Origin: Methylomagnum ishizawai
GTDB lineage: Bacteria > Pseudomonadota > Gammaproteobacteria > Methylococcales > Methylococcaceae
Direction: 5' to 3'
Length of the DNA: 64,000 nt
Assembly: GCF_900155475.1 (NCBI RefSeq)
Contig: NZ_FXAM01000001.1
Coordinates: forward strand, 1,227,501-1,291,500
Shown: positions 48,871 through 58,594 of the stretch, piece after piece
Layout: each line of letters begins with the position of its first letter
Position numbering within the stretch: the stretch's first letter is position 1
The notes under the pieces: model-generated
What the model saw: only the letters and a program-made list of their open reading frames with translations
The model's database searches: none
Told to the model about the DNA's origin: nothing
Translations under genes and position numbers: made by a program

Positions 48871-50226
48871 GTGAATTTCGACGCCAATAATGACGGTGGC
48901 ACCGCCATCGATGTCTTGCTGATTTGTGCCCTCAAAGATGAATACGACCAAGTTCTGCACGTTGCCGACGGTCTGGTGTCACCAGAATGGAAGGAGCATC
49001 GTTTGCCGGACGGGTGGATCGTGGCCGACAGCGCTTTTTCCACCGCCCGAAATTCCCCATTGACGATCCGCGCCACCCATGCCGAACACATGGGCCGGGA
49101 ACATGCCCAGGCCATCGCCAGCAAGCTGATTCAGCAACAATCCGCCCATTGCATCGCCATGAGTGGAATCTGCGCCGGGCGGCGCGGCGAAGTCGCGTTG
49201 GGCGATGTGATTTTCGCGGATCGGCTCGGGTCTTACGACGCCGGAAAGTTGGTGGTGGACGAAGACGGGGAGCGGCGATTCCAGGGGGATATGTTCCAAT
49301 TCCGTCCATCGCCGGTTTGGGCGCAACGCATGCAGCATGTCAAAACACCGACGGATTGCGCGTGGTTGTCCGAGCGTCCGAAATTGCCGCTCGAAAACCA
49401 AGAGAACTGGGTTTTACTGCGGATTTTGGCGGGAGATGATCCCCGCCAGCATCCCGACTTCAAAGAAGCCTGTCCCGATTGGAATAAGGTTCTCACGCGA
49501 TTGTGGGAAAAACGTGGCTGGCTGGAAAAGCCATTGGTTTTAACCGCTAGCGGGCGGGCATGGGCCGAAGAACTCAACCTACGTTATCCCGCTGAATTGC
49601 CCGAACCACCCGCCTTCAAAATCCATACGGCCCCGATATTGACGGGTGCCGCCGTCACCGAAGACGCGGGTATTTTCCCGCGACTTTCCAATTCCACCGC
49701 CATGCGCAAAGTGCTAGGTATCGAGATGGAGGCCAGCGCTTTGGGCGCGTTCGGGGAAATCCATAATTTGCCTGTGCTGGTGGCGAAAGGCGTATCGGAT
49801 TATGGCGACTCCTTCAAGGACGACCGTTACCAGACTTTCGCGGCCCGTGCGGCGGCGGAGTGTTTGATAAAGCTGTTGCGGGAATCGGCGGATTTGTTTC
49901 CAGCAAAAAAGGCGGCGGTTCATGTGAGTTCTGCGATTTTTCTCCGCCCCTCTTCATTGGGTATTCCAAATGATTTGATACTTGCTCTCGCGGAATTTTA
50001 TCCCGACGTTCGAGAGGCACGCGCTTTGTGGGAACGGGCGGGTGGCCGGGGCAGCGAGGTCGAGAATATCGCCCGGCCACGGGATTTATGGCAGCGGCTT
50101 TGGCAAAACAGTATGCAAGGGTCAGCGGCGCGGCCCGAAGCCTTATTGCGGGCGGCTTTGGAGGATTATCCGGCTAATCCGGTGTTCGCCTCGCATCTGG
50201 CAAGCCTGATTCGCCAATCAACCTGA
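48871..50226 (+). CDS. PNP-family nucleosidase with C-terminal EAD1-like domain
   Basis: 451 residues. N-terminal PNP/UDP-phosphorylase fold: DVLLICALKDEYDQVLHVAD, CIAMSGICAGRRGEVALGD, GIEMEASALGAF (catalytic ME), LVAKGVSDYGDSFKDDRYQT. A 140-residue insert lies between. The C-terminal 95 residues (SSLGIPNDLILALAEFYPDV, AARPEALLRAALEDYPANPV) look like Effector-Associated Domain 1, an adaptor for conflict systems. It would cleave a nucleoside or NAD-like metabolite when recruited by a core NTPase. First gene of the five-gene cluster. Confidence 0.8.
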   Translation: MNFDANNDGGTAIDVLLICALKDEYDQVLHVADGLVSPEWKEHRLPDGWIVADSAFSTARNSPLTIRATHAEHMGREHAQAIASKLIQQQSAHCIAMSGICAGRRGEVALGDVIFADRLGSYDAGKLVVDEDGERRFQGDMFQFRPSPVWAQRMQHVKTPTDCAWLSERPKLPLENQENWVLLRILAGDDPRQHPDFKEACPDWNKVLTRLWEKRGWLEKPLVLTASGRAWAEELNLRYPAELPEPPAFKIHTAPILTGAAVTEDAGIFPRLSNSTAMRKVLGIEMEASALGAFGEIHNLPVLVAKGVSDYGDSFKDDRYQTFAARAAAECLIKLLRESADLFPAKKAAVHVSSAIFLRPSSLGIPNDLILALAEFYPDVREARALWERAGGRGSEVENIARPRDLWQRLWQNSMQGSAARPEALLRAALEDYPANPVFASHLASLIRQST

Positions 50227-50265
50227 ACTATCAACCGGATTAAAAAGCAAAATTGGGGGATTTGA

Positions 50266-51567
50266 ATGACCACGCTGTTGACCGATTTGTTAGCCGCTGG
50301 GCTTATCGACACTGTAAACAGTGACGAGAACTTTGCCAGAATAGAACGCGCCGCAGAAACAGTGGCACAAGAATTTCGGAGAAAACCGCTACAACTTATC
50401 CGTGGTATTTTAGCGGGGCTTGATCCTGATACGCCAGCAAATGACCCACTTATGGCCTTTGCAGAAAAGGCGCTGGTGGCTGAATGGAAAACCATGCGTA
50501 ATCATCACGCTGATTCTCCAATCAATTTATACAGGAGCGTTTTATTAGAAGCTTGCAATTTAGTAACGGATGAAAGAAATTATCCATCTATATTATGGAT
50601 GACCGCAGCAGACGCTTTTCTATTTGTTCGTCAAAATCGTGAACAGGCCGTACTACTACAAGCATTTAAAGCGTGGGCTTCAGCAATCGAAGCAGCAATC
50701 TTAATCTCACCTTTCTCATCAGAAAAAAAGCCGCTATCGGCAGTACACGAGCTTCCAAAAACATCTGGCTTGATACTCTCAGAGCCAAGACAAGTTGACC
50801 GACAAAATCTTTTAAATCGTGTGGCAGCAGCCTCAGGACAAAACTATAATAATAATCCAGTAGATAATCCAAACCCATATTGGACAAATACTCAACAACA
50901 CTGGTCATGGGCGTTTTCTGATCGAATGCATTCCCTCCTTGCTGATGAGCTAGACGATTTAGCAGCCGATATGGTTGAGATTCAAAACAAACTTGGCGAG
51001 GAAATGGAAACCTTTCTTGCCGACTTGACCAACGCCATAAAAAACAAACTGGCTTCACAAGTCCAGACAGTTCAAGAAACCCTTTGGGCTGAACAAACCC
51101 GCCTAAATTCCCTCTGGTGGTCCGAAGCCCTTTATTCCCCTTCGCTGCGTTGCGGCTATCGCGAAATCCCGCCTGAACTCGCCGCAACCATCATGGCCTT
51201 CGATCTGCTCGCCGAAGTGTCGAAACCCACCCCGGCCAGTGTCGCCCACCTGCTGGCCGAGACGGTCAACCGCCTGCCGGGCGCGGGATTCGACCGGAAG
51301 CAGGGCTTCCGGGATTGGCTCCTCGAAATCTGCAAAACCAGGGATCAATTCCCGCAAGCCGTGCTGAAAGACCTCATCCCTCCCCCCGACGAAGGACGCC
51401 TGAGCCTACGCGACGCCGTCGTGCTGGCCTTGGGCAAAAACCCCGATGTCGATGCCGCGCTGCGCCGCACCGGTATCAGCGACGACGCGGAACTGAGCCT
51501 GCCGGTCTTTTCCCGCGCCTTGTTTCGGCAAGAACAAGCAGTGCGGCTGGCCGGAGGTCGCGCATGA
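50266..51567 (+). CDS. GASH-type all-helical protein of the GTPase conflict system
   Basis: 433 residues, almost entirely helical: LTDLLAAGLIDTVNSDENFA, a middle segment ILWMTAADAFLFVRQNREQA, and a C-terminal PELAATIMAFDLLAEVSKPT. It resembles the GTPase-associated system helical (GASH) family. The first two thirds are AT-rich and the last third (after about 51,060) GC-rich, suggesting a chimaera. The next start overlaps its stop (ATGA). It would couple GTPases to the effector. Confidence 0.7.
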   Translation: MTTLLTDLLAAGLIDTVNSDENFARIERAAETVAQEFRRKPLQLIRGILAGLDPDTPANDPLMAFAEKALVAEWKTMRNHHADSPINLYRSVLLEACNLVTDERNYPSILWMTAADAFLFVRQNREQAVLLQAFKAWASAIEAAILISPFSSEKKPLSAVHELPKTSGLILSEPRQVDRQNLLNRVAAASGQNYNNNPVDNPNPYWTNTQQHWSWAFSDRMHSLLADELDDLAADMVEIQNKLGEEMETFLADLTNAIKNKLASQVQTVQETLWAEQTRLNSLWWSEALYSPSLRCGYREIPPELAATIMAFDLLAEVSKPTPASVAHLLAETVNRLPGAGFDRKQGFRDWLLEICKTRDQFPQAVLKDLIPPPDEGRLSLRDAVVLALGKNPDVDAALRRTGISDDAELSLPVFSRALFRQEQAVRLAGGRA

Positions 51568-52526
51568 ATCCGCAATGCCAGGATGTCGAATGCTACGCCC
51601 ACGAAGGCGAAAGCTGCCGCTTGGGCGAAGTCGATCACACCCAATGCGCCAAATGGACCAACGTTGCGCCGGGCACCGAACCTGAAACCGCAACCCCTTC
51701 CACACCGGCGGCGGCGCGGGTGTGCTGGTCCGGCAGTGCCTTGGGGCTGGCCGACATCGCCAACCTGACACCCCGCGCCCGTTCCATCTTGATTGGCGTA
51801 CTGGGGGCTTACGATGCGGGCAAAACCACCCTCCTGATTGGCAACTACCTCCAACTCCTGCGCGGCAACACCCTGGCGGACGCCCATTTCGCCGGTTCCC
51901 GCACCTTGGGTGCCTGGGAATCCCTGGCCGCTTGGACCCGCTATGACGATGTGGTCCGTCCGCCGCGCTTCCCGCCGCATACCCCCCGTGGCACCAGCCG
52001 GGTTCCGGGCCTCCTGCACTTCGCCTTGCGGGGTGCCCACGATGAATTCCGCGATATCCTGCTCACCGACGCGCCGGGCGAATGGTTCACCCGCTGGGCC
52101 ATCAAAACGGACGCGCCCGGTGCCGAAGGTGCCTGCTGGATCGCGGAAAAAGCCGATGCGTTTTTGGTGTTCGCCGATTGTGCGCGGCTTTCCGGGCCTA
52201 AACGTGGAGAGGCAAGAGATGATCTATGCCAACTTTTGGAACGCTTGGGCAATGAAGTCAGTCTGCGGCCTACCGCATTGGTATGGGCGAAAGACGATCA
52301 AACGGTTCCAGAGCGCATCCAAGACACCCTCCGCAAGGTGTTGAATGAACGAATTCCTCAAGCGACCGAAGTTCGCGCCAGCATCACCCGCCCGCAATCG
52401 TTGGTGGATGTGCTGGCAAGCGTAATCCGCCCCGCGTGGACGGCCCCTTTGGCAAAACCCTTGATCGAACCCGTCCTCTACCACCACGCCTTCGCAGCAT
52501 TCCGGGGGCACCATGCAAGCGCCTGA
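51564..52526 (+). CDS. double-GTPase 2-type protein with zinc-like N-terminus
   Basis: 320 residues. Cysteine-rich N-terminus (C5, C10, C18, C28) likely binds zinc. Walker A GAYDAGKT at 81-88, G3-like DILLTDAPGE near 164-173, and WAKDD near the G4 position. This fits the DO-GTPase2 family. Start in the ATGA overlap with the GASH gene after GGAGG; its end overlaps the next gene by 14 bp. Confidence 0.75.
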   Translation: MNPQCQDVECYAHEGESCRLGEVDHTQCAKWTNVAPGTEPETATPSTPAAARVCWSGSALGLADIANLTPRARSILIGVLGAYDAGKTTLLIGNYLQLLRGNTLADAHFAGSRTLGAWESLAAWTRYDDVVRPPRFPPHTPRGTSRVPGLLHFALRGAHDEFRDILLTDAPGEWFTRWAIKTDAPGAEGACWIAEKADAFLVFADCARLSGPKRGEARDDLCQLLERLGNEVSLRPTALVWAKDDQTVPERIQDTLRKVLNERIPQATEVRASITRPQSLVDVLASVIRPAWTAPLAKPLIEPVLYHHAFAAFRGHHASA

Positions 52527-53355
52527 ATTGATGCTCCTAGGCGGACCAAACAGCGGCAAAACCCACTACGCCGGACAGCTTTATGGACGGTTGCGGCGCA
52601 ATCCGGGCTTGCTCCGACTCAGGGATACCCCCCTCGACCTTTCCCTCCTGGAAGAAGTCTTGCGGTGCCTGTCCGAAGGACGGGCAGCGGAACATACCGC
52701 GGCGGATACTTGGGGCGAGGTTTTATTCCCTTTGGAGGATGAACGGGGCAACGCCTTGGACCTCCGCTGGCCGGACTATGGCGGCGAACAACTACGCAGG
52801 GTATTCAACGAGCGGGCGGCGCAAGAGAAATGGCGGACGCAACTCCGCGAAGCGCGGGGCTGGCTCTTGCTCATCCGGCTCAAGGGCGAAACCGTATATC
52901 GCGACGCCTTGCAAGAACTCATCGAACTTGCGGATGGGCGCAATGGCAGCACGGAGCGGGCAAGCAAATGGGACGCTAACGCCTACTGGGTGGAATTGCT
53001 GCAAATCCTCCTGTATGTCGCCGGCCTTGGCACCGTCGTCCGCCGCGCCCAACCACGCTTGGCGGTGCTGCTTTCCTGCTACGACGAGCTAGAAGGGACC
53101 GACGGTTTGCAACCGCGGCAGGTGCTAGCCCAGCAGTTACCGCTGGTGGCTAGCTTCATCGATAGCGCATGGTTTCCCAACGCGGTAAGCGTATGGGGAT
53201 TGTCGGCCCTGGGTCGCCATTTGGAAAAAGACAGTACCGATGAACTCTTCATTGATGATGGCCCGCAATTCCAAGGCTGGATCATCGCCCCCGAAGGCGG
53301 CCAACCCGACCCCGATTTGAGCCGCCCGGTGGCTTGGCTGCTGGGGGAACCATGA
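52513..53355 (+). CDS. double-GTPase 1-type protein
   Basis: 280 residues. P-loop GGPNSGKT (10-17) and G3-like LRWPDYGGE (85-92); RLAVLLSCYDEL near residue 183 resembles G4. This is the DO-GTPase1 pattern. Two different double-GTPase proteins side by side suggest that they act as a heteromeric switch. ATGA overlap with the GAP1-like gene. Confidence 0.75.
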   Translation: MQAPELMLLGGPNSGKTHYAGQLYGRLRRNPGLLRLRDTPLDLSLLEEVLRCLSEGRAAEHTAADTWGEVLFPLEDERGNALDLRWPDYGGEQLRRVFNERAAQEKWRTQLREARGWLLLIRLKGETVYRDALQELIELADGRNGSTERASKWDANAYWVELLQILLYVAGLGTVVRRAQPRLAVLLSCYDELEGTDGLQPRQVLAQQLPLVASFIDSAWFPNAVSVWGLSALGRHLEKDSTDELFIDDGPQFQGWIIAPEGGQPDPDLSRPVAWLLGEP

Positions 53356-55829
53356 CACTTCCGTTGCGGGCCAGTTATGGCGCGGTCGACAACCGGCATG
53401 ACCTACTGGACTGGGATGGCAAGCCAGGCCATCCCCCCGCCGAGTTGCTGGGCTTGACGGACAAGCCGCCGGGCTATCTGAATCCCGGCGAACGCTGGTG
53501 GCCTTGCCTGGGTTGCGGCCCGGTGGAGGGCGGATGGGCGCTGTGGTGGACGGAACCCGACGAAAACACCCGCCGCGGCGGCATGGTGCGTAGCGAGGTG
53601 GCCTTATGGCCACTGGACGCGATTGGCAATGTCGCCGACCTACGCCCGTTCATCGCGGAGTTGGCTGGGGGGAAATCTATTCCGCCCTCCAACCCCGGCT
53701 TGCTGCTGGCGGTAGCGGAAGCCTTGGTTGCGCCAAGCGCCCACAAGCCTCCCGTGCTACCGGACCTGGAAGCCTGGCCGGGCGTGGTCGCCGATGTGTG
53801 GGCGCGGCTATGGCCGGAAGCGCGGCGGGCCTTCGCGGCGCGGATCGCTATCAATCCCCCACGCGGCGGGGAATCGGCCTGCCTGCCTTGGCTATACGGC
53901 ATCCCGGCCAAGCGGGCGCCCGAGTGGATAGAACATCGCACCATCAGCCCCGACGATAACGGCCAGCCCAGCCGGGCCGCCGCATGGCTGGTAGGAAACC
54001 CCGATGCCACCCTCAAAGAGATTCTGGAGTCCTGCGAACGTTTGCCCGCCAAATTGGATGTTCTGAGTATTGTCGCCCGTGCGGCGGATCGCTTGGACAA
54101 ACTAAGGGGCTACCCAAACCCACAGAATGCCGTAGATTTACTGCGCTCTTTGGCAGTTTTAGCGCCAAGCCCGGAAGATGCGATAAACCCAAAGCTGGAA
54201 GCCTTGCGTGAACTGGCGCGGGGATTCGCCGACACCACGCCGGAGCTTGTGCGTTCGCTGATGAATATCGATCCAGCCAACCTGCCTACCGATGGCTTAC
54301 CGCACCGGGAACTTAGGGCTTGGGTTGGCCTTCGTGCGCCCACGCTGTCACCGAAGGACGCGGCAGAACTGCTGGAAAAGCTGGCCCCCGGCATTCAAGC
54401 GAAAGCTTGGTGGAGAGAAGGGATACGGGAGGCTTTCACCGAAGGCTTAACCCATACCGACAGCCACTGGGCCAAGGCCGCAATTCGCTGGATGGGAATC
54501 GCGTCCTGCGGGAACGTGCTTGGCGAAATCCTTCCCATGACCGAAGCCACCGAAACCCGCGTTCTAAATGCCGCGGCCGATGAAAATATGGCCGGGCCTA
54601 ATTTGGAGCAAATCCGGGTATTCACCCAGAACCGTGCATGGTCCCGCTTGCACGCCTGGGCCGCGATGAAAGGACTGGCTGCCCGCGAAGCCTTTCAAGC
54701 CCAGCGGCAATTCCCTAATAAACCGCTTCCAGGCTTGGAATTTCTGGTCGAGCGCTTGCCCGGCCCGGTGGTGGTTGAAGAAGCGATTGCAAACCCCGAC
54801 TCCCAAACCATCCAATTGGTAGCCCGGCGCACGTCACGGGAACCGGACTTACTACGCCCGTTGGATGTCGCTCAACCCGCATGGAGAACCCTATGGGCCG
54901 CGCATGTCGCTGCCAAAGGCACGCCCTGGCCTCCGGGCGCAAACCGCGAAATACTCGGCAATGGGTTATTGGATTCGGTTATGGCGGGAAACGAGCCAGC
55001 AGGCTTGATCGCAGTTCTTGCCAGGGATTTGGGGGGATTGGCTTTTGCGTACCCAAAACGGGCCGAGCTTTGGCGCAAATTAAGCCGTGAAGGACAGGCG
55101 GCTTTGCTTGCCGAAACCGCCCTGGCTTTGTTGCGGGCTTGCGAAACCGGCGCGGAGGTTTTCCAGCCCGAAATGCCATTGGCCGAGGAAGTGGTCAGGC
55201 GGATGAGGGCTGCGCCATCTTCGGCCAGAGTTATGGCGACTGTTTTGCCGTGGGATGTGTCTTTGAGCGAGCGGGAGTTTATCCAATGGCTGCATGGTTC
55301 CTCGCGAACCGAATGGCTGCCGACTGTTTCAGCGGCCATTGGGCGGGCTATTGGCGTCAAGCATTGGAAGAATGCGGCGGAAGCGATTTATGACCGCTGG
55401 AAACCAACGTGGCGCTGGCTATTAGGATGGTCAATGCCGATACCAGAATATAAACCAGCCCTGGAAATGTGCTACAGCTTGTTATCGTTGCGCCAATGCT
55501 ATTTGGCGCCTTTATATGGCATAGGGGATAAATCCACCGCTTTCGACGAAGGGGAAATTATTCGCCAAGTTGCGAATTTAGGAGCCGATATTGCCCCGGA
55601 TAGTTTGGAGGATATATGGGAACGTGCGGGCGGGAAGCGCAAGCAGTTAAAGGAAGGTGGAACTCCGGCCACCCGGTGGCGGGAAGCGGCGAATATGGCG
55701 AGTCAAGCCGCATTAAAGGATGGCTTGCTGGATTTGTTGCGCGTGTTGGAGGAAGAGCGGCCACATAATGAGGAAATACAAAAGGTTAAGCTGCTTGTGT
55801 CCAGCTTGAATAAGCAGCGTAAGCGATAA
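53352..55829 (+). CDS. GAP1-like GTPase-associated large protein
   Basis: 825 residues. N-terminal about 100 residues (LRASYGAVDNRHDLLDWDGK, GERWWPCLGCGPVEGGWALW, VRSEVALWPLDAIG) fit the GAP1-N type domain; the middle and C-terminal parts are helical repeats (AADRLDKLRGYPNPQNAVDL, EEAIANPDSQTIQLVARRTS). GAP1 proteins are the large partners of double-GTPase operons. Starts in the ATGA overlap and ends the operon, 63 bp before a convergent gene. Confidence 0.75.
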   Translation: MTLPLRASYGAVDNRHDLLDWDGKPGHPPAELLGLTDKPPGYLNPGERWWPCLGCGPVEGGWALWWTEPDENTRRGGMVRSEVALWPLDAIGNVADLRPFIAELAGGKSIPPSNPGLLLAVAEALVAPSAHKPPVLPDLEAWPGVVADVWARLWPEARRAFAARIAINPPRGGESACLPWLYGIPAKRAPEWIEHRTISPDDNGQPSRAAAWLVGNPDATLKEILESCERLPAKLDVLSIVARAADRLDKLRGYPNPQNAVDLLRSLAVLAPSPEDAINPKLEALRELARGFADTTPELVRSLMNIDPANLPTDGLPHRELRAWVGLRAPTLSPKDAAELLEKLAPGIQAKAWWREGIREAFTEGLTHTDSHWAKAAIRWMGIASCGNVLGEILPMTEATETRVLNAAADENMAGPNLEQIRVFTQNRAWSRLHAWAAMKGLAAREAFQAQRQFPNKPLPGLEFLVERLPGPVVVEEAIANPDSQTIQLVARRTSREPDLLRPLDVAQPAWRTLWAAHVAAKGTPWPPGANREILGNGLLDSVMAGNEPAGLIAVLARDLGGLAFAYPKRAELWRKLSREGQAALLAETALALLRACETGAEVFQPEMPLAEEVVRRMRAAPSSARVMATVLPWDVSLSEREFIQWLHGSSRTEWLPTVSAAIGRAIGVKHWKNAAEAIYDRWKPTWRWLLGWSMPIPEYKPALEMCYSLLSLRQCYLAPLYGIGDKSTAFDEGEIIRQVANLGADIAPDSLEDIWERAGGKRKQLKEGGTPATRWREAANMASQAALKDGLLDLLRVLEEERPHNEEIQKVKLLVSSLNKQRKR

Positions 55830-55892
55830 GCTGGTTTGGTCTTCTGGGATATGCGCGGTTAGGTCGCACCTGATTAGCGTCGATTGAAGCCA

Positions 55893-57491
55893 TCACATGG
55901 TATTCACAACCCCAGTCCGCCCCTGCGCCATATCGCGGCTAAACCGGTAAAAGTGATAGTGGCAAACGCTCTCCATCACATAATCCAGCACCCGCATCGG
56001 ATAAGGCCGGTGCGAAACATAGTTCAGCAGGCGCTTGAGGTAGAACCCACGCAAATCCTTTACCTCGACCCGCCATAACAGCCGGACCAATAGCCAACTG
56101 GTGAAACTCCACGAAATCAGCAGGTACTTGGCCCGCAGCCAGCGCGGAATGTTCGGCACCCGCACCGCCTCGGCGTGGTCGTAGAAGCGGCGGCGGATGT
56201 ACAGATCGTCCAGCCGGTCGAAATACGCCGCCGGTTCATAGACCTCGGCGATCAAGTCCAGGAAACCCCGCGTCAATTGCTCGCGCCCCATCCCGACGGG
56301 CACGACATTGGTGCCGAAGGCAGAAAAATCCTCCTCGTCAAGCCGCCCTTCCCGACGCAGCCGCTCATACAGCGGCGTCTTGGGAATCGCCGCCAGCAAA
56401 CCCACCATCACCTGCAAGATGCCCGTCTTCGCGATAAAGCGCCGGTGGCTCTCGAAGATGTCCGGCGTGTCCGAATCGAAGCCCAGGATCAAGCCGCAAG
56501 TCACCTTGATGCCCTTGCCCTGGATACGGTGGATGCGGTCCAGGATGAACGACGCCGCCGCTTCCGCGTCCGGTTCGCCGCGCGGCTGGCGGCGGTCGAC
56601 GTTCTGGAACTTGCGGGTTTCCAGCAGGGCGGCGGGGTTGGGGCTTTCGATGCCGACGAACACCGTGCGGATGTTGGCCGCGACGAAGCGTTCCAGCAGT
56701 TCCGCGTCGTCGGCCAGGTTCAGCGAGGCCTCGGTGTGCAGCGAGACGATGTAGCGGTGTTCGCGCTGCCAGGCCGCGATCCGGTCGAGGATGGGCAGCA
56801 GCGCCTTGCGGTTGCCGATCAGATTGTCGTCGACCAGGAACACCGACCCGAAACCCGCCCGGCGCCACTCATCAAGCTCGGCGATAACTTGGTCCGCCGC
56901 CTTGACGCGGGGCTGGCGACCGAAGGTCACGATGATGTCGCAGAACTCGCAGAGGAAGGGGCAGCCCCGCGAGACCTGCACGCTGCCCTGGAGATAGCCG
57001 TCCAGCTTGAGCAGGTCCAGGCGCGGCGCGGGCAAGGTGGTCATGTCTGTGCGTTCCGCCTGCTCGTAGCGTGCTGGGTGGTTACCCTCCGCCCATTCCG
57101 CCAGGAACTGCGGCCAAGTCTGATCCGCTTCGCCGACGAAGACGACATCGGCCAGCCCCGCCAGATAATCCTCCTGCACGGTGATCCAGGGTCCGCCGAC
57201 CACCAGGAATTTCCCCAAGGCTTTCACTTGCGTGGCGATCTCGCGCATGCGTTCGCGCTGGACGATCATGCCGGTGAGGCCCACCAGGTCGGCCCCGGCG
57301 ATAGCCTCCCAATCGAGGGGCTCGACCGCCTCGTCGAGCAGGCGGACTTCATGTTCCGGTGGGGTCAGCGCCGCCAGCAGGGACAGGGCCGCCGTTGGCA
57401 CCATCGCCTCGCGGCCCAGGATGTCGAGCGAGTGGGTCATGCTCCAAAAGGACACCGAGAACCGGGGGTTGATGAGGACGATCTTGGCCAT
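55893..57491 (-). CDS. B12-binding radical SAM protein (DUF4070 type)
   Basis: 532 residues. N-terminal B12-binding-like domain (10-130: DEAVEPLDWEAIAGADLVGL, FLVVGGPWITVQEDYLAGLA). Radical SAM cluster SRGCPFLCEFCDI with C177, C181 and C184, then VFLVDDNLIGNRKALLPIL and VTCGLILGFDSDTPDIFESH. The C-terminal DUF4070-like helices follow. Related enzymes methylate or rearrange lipids such as hopanoids; the substrate cannot be read here. Its start faces the IS1595 element 47 bp away. Confidence 0.8.
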   Translation of the reverse strand: MAKIVLINPRFSVSFWSMTHSLDILGREAMVPTAALSLLAALTPPEHEVRLLDEAVEPLDWEAIAGADLVGLTGMIVQRERMREIATQVKALGKFLVVGGPWITVQEDYLAGLADVVFVGEADQTWPQFLAEWAEGNHPARYEQAERTDMTTLPAPRLDLLKLDGYLQGSVQVSRGCPFLCEFCDIIVTFGRQPRVKAADQVIAELDEWRRAGFGSVFLVDDNLIGNRKALLPILDRIAAWQREHRYIVSLHTEASLNLADDAELLERFVAANIRTVFVGIESPNPAALLETRKFQNVDRRQPRGEPDAEAAASFILDRIHRIQGKGIKVTCGLILGFDSDTPDIFESHRRFIAKTGILQVMVGLLAAIPKTPLYERLRREGRLDEEDFSAFGTNVVPVGMGREQLTRGFLDLIAEVYEPAAYFDRLDDLYIRRRFYDHAEAVRVPNIPRWLRAKYLLISWSFTSWLLVRLLWRVEVKDLRGFYLKRLLNYVSHRPYPMRVLDYVMESVCHYHFYRFSRDMAQGRTGVVNTM

Positions 57492-57538
57492 GAGAGATGG
57501 AAGTATTGGTGGAGTGGGGATTCGGCGTCATTAAACCA

Positions 57539-58594
57539 CCTGATTAGAAACCTTCTTCAGCCAACCCGCCAAAATCGGGTTTGCCCACTGGATAAGGCGC
57601 ATACTGGTCGCCAACCCACCAAGGAGGGGCCTGTCATGGCGATGAACCGCATCCAATTCCAACCGGGCCTGTCGTTGCCCGCGTTCCTCGGGCAATTCGG
57701 CACCGAGGCGCAATGCGAGGCCGCGCTGGAACAGGCTCGGTGGCCCGAGGGCTTCCGCTGTCCCCGTTGCGGCCAAGCGGACCATTGCCTGCTCCATGTC
57801 GGCGTCCACAAGACCTTCCAGTGCGGGGGCTGTCGGCTTCAAACCTCGTTGATCGCCGGGACCCTGTTCCAAAGCACCCACCTGGCGCTGACGGTCTGGT
57901 TCCTGGCGCTCTACCTGGTGGGCCAGGCCAAGACCGGCTTGTCCGCCCTGGCCCTGAAGCGGCAACTGGGCGTCAGCTACCCCACGGCCTGGTTGATCCA
58001 GCACAAGCTGATGCAGGCCATGGCCGAGCGCGACGCCCGCTACCGGCTGGACGGCCGGGTCCAGGTGGACGACGCCTACCTCGGCGGCGAACTGGCCGGC
58101 GGCAAGGCCGGGCGCGGCTCCGAGAACAAGGTGCCATTCGTCGCGGCGGTTTCGCTCGATGCCGAGGGGCACCCGGAGTACGTCAAGATGGCGCCGGTGC
58201 CCGGCTTCACGCGCAAGGCCATCGCCGACTGGGCCAAGGCCGACCTCAGCCCAGGTTGCCGGGTGGTTTCCGACGGCCTGGCGTGCTTCGCCGGGGTGGC
58301 CGACGCCGGATGCCAACACCGGCCCATCGTCGTCGGCGTCCGCAAGCCCAAGGACTTGCCGGAGTTCAGTTGGATCAACACGGTGTTGGGCAACCTCAAG
58401 ACCAGCTTCGGCGGCACCTACCATGCCTTCGACTTCGCCAAATACGGCTCGCGCTACCTGGCCGCGTTCGCTTATCGATTCAATCGGCGGTTCCATCTCG
58501 AAACGCTCCCGATGCGCCTCCTCGTCGCCGCTGCCGCCATCGGCCCGCGTCCAGCGCCTTGGCTTCGTCGGGCTGAAGAATCTTGCTAATCAGG
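57539..58594 (+). mobile_element. intact IS1595-family insertion sequence
   Basis: A 1,056-bp element. Terminal inverted repeats match at about 21 of 24 bases (CCTGATTAG-N-AA..TTCTTCAGCC at the left; its complement ends the right side). Both sides carry the 8-bp target duplication TTAAACCA (57,531-57,538 and 58,595-58,602). One transposase gene inside. The perfect duplication indicates recent, unrearranged insertion. Confidence 0.88.
57636..58589 (+). CDS. IS1595-family transposase
   Basis: 317 residues from 57,636 (MAMNRIQFQPG) after AAGGAGG; the longer frame upstream is antisense to the radical SAM gene. N-terminal zinc ribbon RCPRCGQADHCLLHV with FQCGGC; then the ISXO2-like catalytic domain: QVDDAYLGGELAGGKAGRGS (first acids), VVSDGLACFAGV (second D), SWINTVLGNLKTSFGGTYHA (N/K/H family end). 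Complete in length for the family. Confidence 0.9.
   Translation: MAMNRIQFQPGLSLPAFLGQFGTEAQCEAALEQARWPEGFRCPRCGQADHCLLHVGVHKTFQCGGCRLQTSLIAGTLFQSTHLALTVWFLALYLVGQAKTGLSALALKRQLGVSYPTAWLIQHKLMQAMAERDARYRLDGRVQVDDAYLGGELAGGKAGRGSENKVPFVAAVSLDAEGHPEYVKMAPVPGFTRKAIADWAKADLSPGCRVVSDGLACFAGVADAGCQHRPIVVGVRKPKDLPEFSWINTVLGNLKTSFGGTYHAFDFAKYGSRYLAAFAYRFNRRFHLETLPMRLLVAAAAIGPRPAPWLRRAEESC

Noticed and set aside
55893-57491. Hopanoid C-3 methylase HpnR
   Set aside because: The B12/radical SAM/DUF4070 layout fits, but I cannot separate HpnR from other DUF4070 enzymes by eye.
56175-57635. Upstream extension of the IS1595 transposase frame
   Set aside because: It is antisense to the radical SAM gene; the family start and a strong ribosome site are at 57,636.
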